Of a stretch of 64,000 nucleotides of DNA, positions 61,089 to 64,000 are shown piece by piece (positions within the stretch are counted from its first letter, which is position 1; each line of letters opens with the position of its first letter). The notes under the pieces are model-generated. The model ran no database searches. It saw only the letters and a list, made by a program, of their open reading frames with translations, and was not told where the DNA came from. Origin of the DNA: Flavobacteriales bacterium UBA6049 (GTDB lineage: Bacteria > Bacteroidota > Bacteroidia > Flavobacteriales_G > Salibacteraceae); the NCBI GenBank assembly GCA_002429085.1, contig DIYR01000215.1, positions 1 to 64,000 on the forward strand. The letters run 5' to 3'. The position numbers and the translations under genes are program-made.

Positions 61089-62483
61089 ATGGAAACTACA
61101 GCACAAGGAATTTATTCTGAACAAGAGATTCAGGATTTGGTAACAGCTCAAAGAGCATACTACAACAGCAATGTTACTTTACCAGTTGAATTTAGGCTTA
61201 AACAACTCAAAAAGTTTAGAGACCTAATTCGAAAACATGAAGATGACTTACATGCCGCTATCTATAAAGACTTTGGTAAATCGAAGTACGATAATCAACT
61301 TACTGAAATCTTCCCACTATACGAAGAGCTGGATATAGCTATTAAGAATGTGAGACGCTGGGTACAGCATAGAAAGGTTAAAACCAATTTACTGAATCAA
61401 CCTGCCAAAAGCTACTTAGTACCTGAACCACTGGGTGTTTCATTGGTAATTGGCGCTTGGAATTTCCCGTATAACCTATCACTAATTCCGGTAGTTGGTT
61501 CTATGGTTGCCGGCAATACAACTATTCTTAAGCCAAGCGAACTTCCTGTAGAAACCAGTAAGATAATGGCAAAAATCATCAATGAGAATTTTGACAAAAA
61601 TTACCTTCATGTAGTAGAAGGTGGCATTCCAGAAACTACAGCAATTCTAAAGCAACGATTCGATAAGGTTTTCTTTACTGGTAGTCCACAAGTGGGTAAA
61701 ATTGTAAATCAGGCAGCGGCCGCTCACCTTACCAGTGTTACATTAGAACTTGGAGGTAAAAACCCTGCTCTATTTACTAAAGACGCTACCATTGATGTTG
61801 GTGTTAAACGAATGGTTTGGGCCAAGTTTCTCAATTCAGGGCAATTGTGTTTAGCTCCAGATTATGTGCTTGTACATAAAGACATTAAGAGCAAGGTGCT
61901 AGAAAGCATCGTAACCGAAATCAAGAAGAACGATTTCTCGGTAGAGAATGAAAACTTTGTTCGAATTATTAATGCCCGAAATTTTGACCGAGTTGCTTCT
62001 TTAATTGATGATTCGAAAGTATTCTTTGGCGGCAAAACCAATAGAGAAGAACGCTTGATTGAACCAACAGTACTCAACAATGTATCGCTGGATGATGCTA
62101 TTATGCAAGACGAAATTTTCGGGCCAATAATTCCAGTAATTGAATATGAAACCATTGATGAAGCCTTCCAAATTATCAAGCGTTTCGAAAAGCCTTTAGC
62201 GGCTTACTTATTCTCAAACGATGCTGATATCAAAAATCGATTTCTAACGGAAATTCCTTTCGGAAGTGGGGGTATTAATGAGGCAGTAATGCAGAACAAT
62301 AACTCAAACCTACCTTTTGGAGGAGTTGGTAACAGTGGTATGGGACGGTATCATGGAAAGTACAGTTTCGAGAACTTTTCTCACTTTAAAGCTATTCTTG
62401 ATAAGGCTAATTTCTTTGAATCAGATTTAAAGTATTACGGACATTCTGATAGACAAATGAAGGTAATTAAAACACTTAGCTAG
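61089..62483 (+). CDS. Aldehyde dehydrogenase (class 3-like)
   Basis: 464 residues. Oxidises aldehydes to acids with NAD(P)+. Motifs: GVSLVIGAWNFPYNLSLIPV, LELGGKNPALF with the general base Glu, the catalytic Cys in FLNSGQLCLAPDYVL, and EIFGPIIPVIEY. The C-terminal part contains the PFGGVGNSGMGRYHGKYSFENF signature of ALDH class 3 and related fatty-aldehyde enzymes. Last gene of the Crp/Fnr-tautomerase cassette, terminated at 62507-62539. Confidence 0.95.
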   Translation: METTAQGIYSEQEIQDLVTAQRAYYNSNVTLPVEFRLKQLKKFRDLIRKHEDDLHAAIYKDFGKSKYDNQLTEIFPLYEELDIAIKNVRRWVQHRKVKTNLLNQPAKSYLVPEPLGVSLVIGAWNFPYNLSLIPVVGSMVAGNTTILKPSELPVETSKIMAKIINENFDKNYLHVVEGGIPETTAILKQRFDKVFFTGSPQVGKIVNQAAAAHLTSVTLELGGKNPALFTKDATIDVGVKRMVWAKFLNSGQLCLAPDYVLVHKDIKSKVLESIVTEIKKNDFSVENENFVRIINARNFDRVASLIDDSKVFFGGKTNREERLIEPTVLNNVSLDDAIMQDEIFGPIIPVIEYETIDEAFQIIKRFEKPLAAYLFSNDADIKNRFLTEIPFGSGGINEAVMQNNNSNLPFGGVGNSGMGRYHGKYSFENFSHFKAILDKANFFESDLKYYGHSDRQMKVIKTLS

Positions 62484-62506
62484 TACTATGCACCATTTGA
62501 TGCTGT

Positions 62507-62539
62507 AGCCGTTTAACTATTTGTTGAACGGCTTTTTTT
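62507..62539 (+). terminator. Intrinsic terminator after the aldehyde dehydrogenase
   Basis: AGCCGTTTAAC and GTTGAACGGCT form a stem (62507-62533) followed by seven Ts. Confidence 0.85.
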
Positions 62540-62555
62540 ATTCGAGTTCGGACGT

Positions 62556-62629
62556 TGAGCTTGTCGAAACGTAACTGAACGAGCTAAGTCAAATTTTCTT
62601 TTCATCTATTTCACTCTTCGACAGGCTCA
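62556..62629. repeat. Inverted pair of a dispersed extragenic element
   Basis: TGAGCTTGTCGAA (62556-62568) and TTCGACAGGCTCA (62617-62629) are imperfect inverted copies of a short element of the TGAGCCTGTCGAA type that I recall as recurring in intergenic DNA of many bacteria. They can pair over a 48-base loop between two convergent genes. Confidence 0.6.
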
Positions 62630-62654
62630 GGGTTCAGAGGTTCTGAATGGGTAG

Positions 62655-64000
62655 TTATTCTACCAAAATCTTTGCAAATTCTTTTCCGGCTGTTACGATG
62701 TACATACCGGGCGGAATGTGTTCTAATGGGTAGGTTTGTTGGCCTTGTTGGCCTTGCCAATTTGCGATGGCGCGACCTTGCAGATCGTACAGCCAAATGG
62801 TGGTGTTGGCGCTTAATGTTATGGTTAACTCATTGTGTGCTGGATTGGGAAATACAGCCAAATTGCCATTAAATATGGGAGCTACCTTGTCTGCTATGCC
62901 AACAGGTATGCATGGTATATCTGGAATGCATCCATTGCTATCGGTTAGTACCATGTAGGGCACATGCTTGCCTAGGGTATCTATAAACAGTTGGCCACCT
63001 AGTAATAGTTGGTTACCATATTGCTTGGCAAACCAATACCTATATTCTGACCACGTGAATATTTTCTCAGGGTGGTAAATGGGCTGCTCAAATTCTTTCT
63101 CAGTTCCATTGTAGGTATTAATTCTACTGGTTCGTATATAAACTTGATTGCCGTTATGCACATTCCCTTCTATTGCCCATGTTTCTCTATACATCATGAG
63201 TGATCTACCACCTTCTTGTTGAAAGAATGCGGTAAACTTTGTGCCAGAATGAGCAAAATCGTCTACGTAATCTCTTATTACGTTCCCTTCTCTATCTAGC
63301 TCACGAAAACGAGGAATTCCTGTGGCAAAATCCCAAAATATGTTCTGAGTGATTATTGGATGAGACAGTGCCAAATTGCCATTGCTCAATACATTGATAA
63401 AATTGCATTCTTGGTGTGCATCTACTGAATCGCGCCCAAAATAAATGCGCTCACAATTTAAGCCCAAAGAATCGCAGCGGTACACAAAGGCCATATTATC
63501 GCAGTAGCGCGATTCATTCTGATAACAGGGACTATTGCCTGTTAAGGCATAATTGCCACAGTAAAAAATCTCGCCTGTTTCTGGATGGCGGGTAATATCT
63601 GTAATGGTTTCGCTATACGGAAAGTTATCTACCGAGGTACGGTACCAATCTAACTCTCCATTCTCATTCATATGAAAAATGCGGTTTTTACCCGGATGGT
63701 CTGTAATACAAGGTTCTGGAAAATCAATTGCCACAAAGTATCCTCCCCACGGATCTTTTTTGGCCTTAGAAACCGAAGATATACATGGCCGTGAATCAAA
63801 TAGGGTATCAGTTATTTCTACCAATGAAAATTCCTCTAAATCCTTAGAAATTTTCAATGTGTAAAATTTCCGTTCGAATTGATTTCGCATAGTAGAAAAC
63901 ATCTGATATCCTGAATCTGTTTCCATGAGCACGTCATCTATCCACAAGTTATAAATAGTATCCAATGGATAAATTTTATTCAGGGTATCTACAGATAAAC
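62655..64000 (-). CDS. T9SS-secreted protein, C-terminal part
   Basis: Open frame from a TAA at 62655-62657 to the window edge; the 5' end is outside. The visible 448 residues contain beta-propeller-like repeats with Trp, Tyr and Asp and a type IX sorting domain in the last 80 residues (LAVFPNPAHNELTITLSA, IWLYDLQGRAIANW, YPLEHIPPGMYIVTAGKEF). Such proteins cross the outer membrane via T9SS and are released or anchored at the surface. A nine-base tandem repeat (TTGTTGGCC twice) underlies a QGQQGQQ run near the sorting domain. No enzymatic motif seen. Confidence 0.88.
   Translation of the reverse strand, partial: LSVDTLNKIYPLDTIYNLWIDDVLMETDSGYQMFSTMRNQFERKFYTLKISKDLEEFSLVEITDTLFDSRPCISSVSKAKKDPWGGYFVAIDFPEPCITDHPGKNRIFHMNENGELDWYRTSVDNFPYSETITDITRHPETGEIFYCGNYALTGNSPCYQNESRYCDNMAFVYRCDSLGLNCERIYFGRDSVDAHQECNFINVLSNGNLALSHPIITQNIFWDFATGIPRFRELDREGNVIRDYVDDFAHSGTKFTAFFQQEGGRSLMMYRETWAIEGNVHNGNQVYIRTSRINTYNGTEKEFEQPIYHPEKIFTWSEYRYWFAKQYGNQLLLGGQLFIDTLGKHVPYMVLTDSNGCIPDIPCIPVGIADKVAPIFNGNLAVFPNPAHNELTITLSANTTIWLYDLQGRAIANWQGQQGQQTYPLEHIPPGMYIVTAGKEFAKILVE

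Noticed and set aside
1..64000. CRISPR arrays, tRNA or rRNA genes, prophage and insertion sequences
   Set aside because: I looked through all intergenic gaps; none contains a tRNA cloverleaf, repeated spacer pattern, transposase or integrase gene.

Overview
The window looks like chromosomal DNA of a marine-type member of the Flavobacteriales (Bacteroidota). Support comes from a type IX secretion C-terminal sorting domain, a MurF-alanine racemase fusion, Bacteroidota-restricted families (DUF4271, DUF3098, DUF4890), a DnaG with the cysteine-free N-terminus I associate with flavobacteria, low GC content, almost no Shine-Dalgarno signals, and promoters of the Bacteroidota type (TTG, about 19 bases, TAnnTTTG). 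Nearly all of it is ordinary core genome. I found no rRNA, tRNA, CRISPR array, prophage or insertion sequence.

Layout. 1-3.2 kb: tandem OmpH/Skp chaperones and glutamate racemase, a gamma-class carbonic anhydrase-like protein, a NifU-type Fe-S scaffold and a YwqK-like lipoprotein. 3.2-9.5 kb: dnaG, an MscS channel, then an ECF sigma factor, a putative membrane regulator/beta-barrel protein and a PKD lipoprotein as one overlapping unit. 9.4-15.4 kb: recJ, a DUF819 transporter, the DAHP synthase/chorismate mutase fusion and two oxidoreductases. 15.5-20.7 kb: a periplasmic glycerophosphodiesterase, a regulator/membrane-protein pair with its own operators, an M23 peptidase overlapping a tryptophan 2,3-dioxygenase family gene, and a DUF2975/XRE pair. 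20.9-36 kb: acyl-CoA synthetase, rsmI and neighbours, tdk, murF-alr, two glycosyltransferases, an O-antigen ligase, a C-terminal processing protease, rnpA, hemD and DUF4271. 36-47 kb: glutaryl-CoA dehydrogenase-like gene, a long-chain polyprenyl synthase, rlmN, and the conserved run ftsX-DUF3098-uppP-truB-queA, with leuS divergent. 47-57.5 kb: the 2-oxoglutarate dehydrogenase genes odhA-odhB and an MMPL transporter-rfbA-short-chain prenyl synthase unit. 57.6-64 kb: a radical SAM/SPASM protein, then a cassette of Crp/Fnr regulator, two tautomerase-superfamily proteins, SDR and aldehyde dehydrogenase, and the C-terminal part of a T9SS-secreted protein.

Most noteworthy: (1) the Crp/Fnr-tautomerase-SDR-aldehyde dehydrogenase cassette, which carries an FNR-geometry palindrome upstream and a cis-CaaD-like enzyme beside a two-unit tautomerase-like protein without an N-terminal proline; (2) a promoter and terminator about 60 bases apart that could make a very small free-standing RNA at 12.3 kb; (3) two copies of GTTTA-N5-TAAAC around the promoter of the winged-helix/membrane protein operon, one lying exactly between the -33 and -7 boxes; (4) a perfect AAGTAGT-C-ACTACTT palindrome at the MMPL operon promoter; (5) two small genes (37 and 50 codons) that standard length cut-offs would miss. 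All functions are inferred from sequence reading alone; no searches were run.
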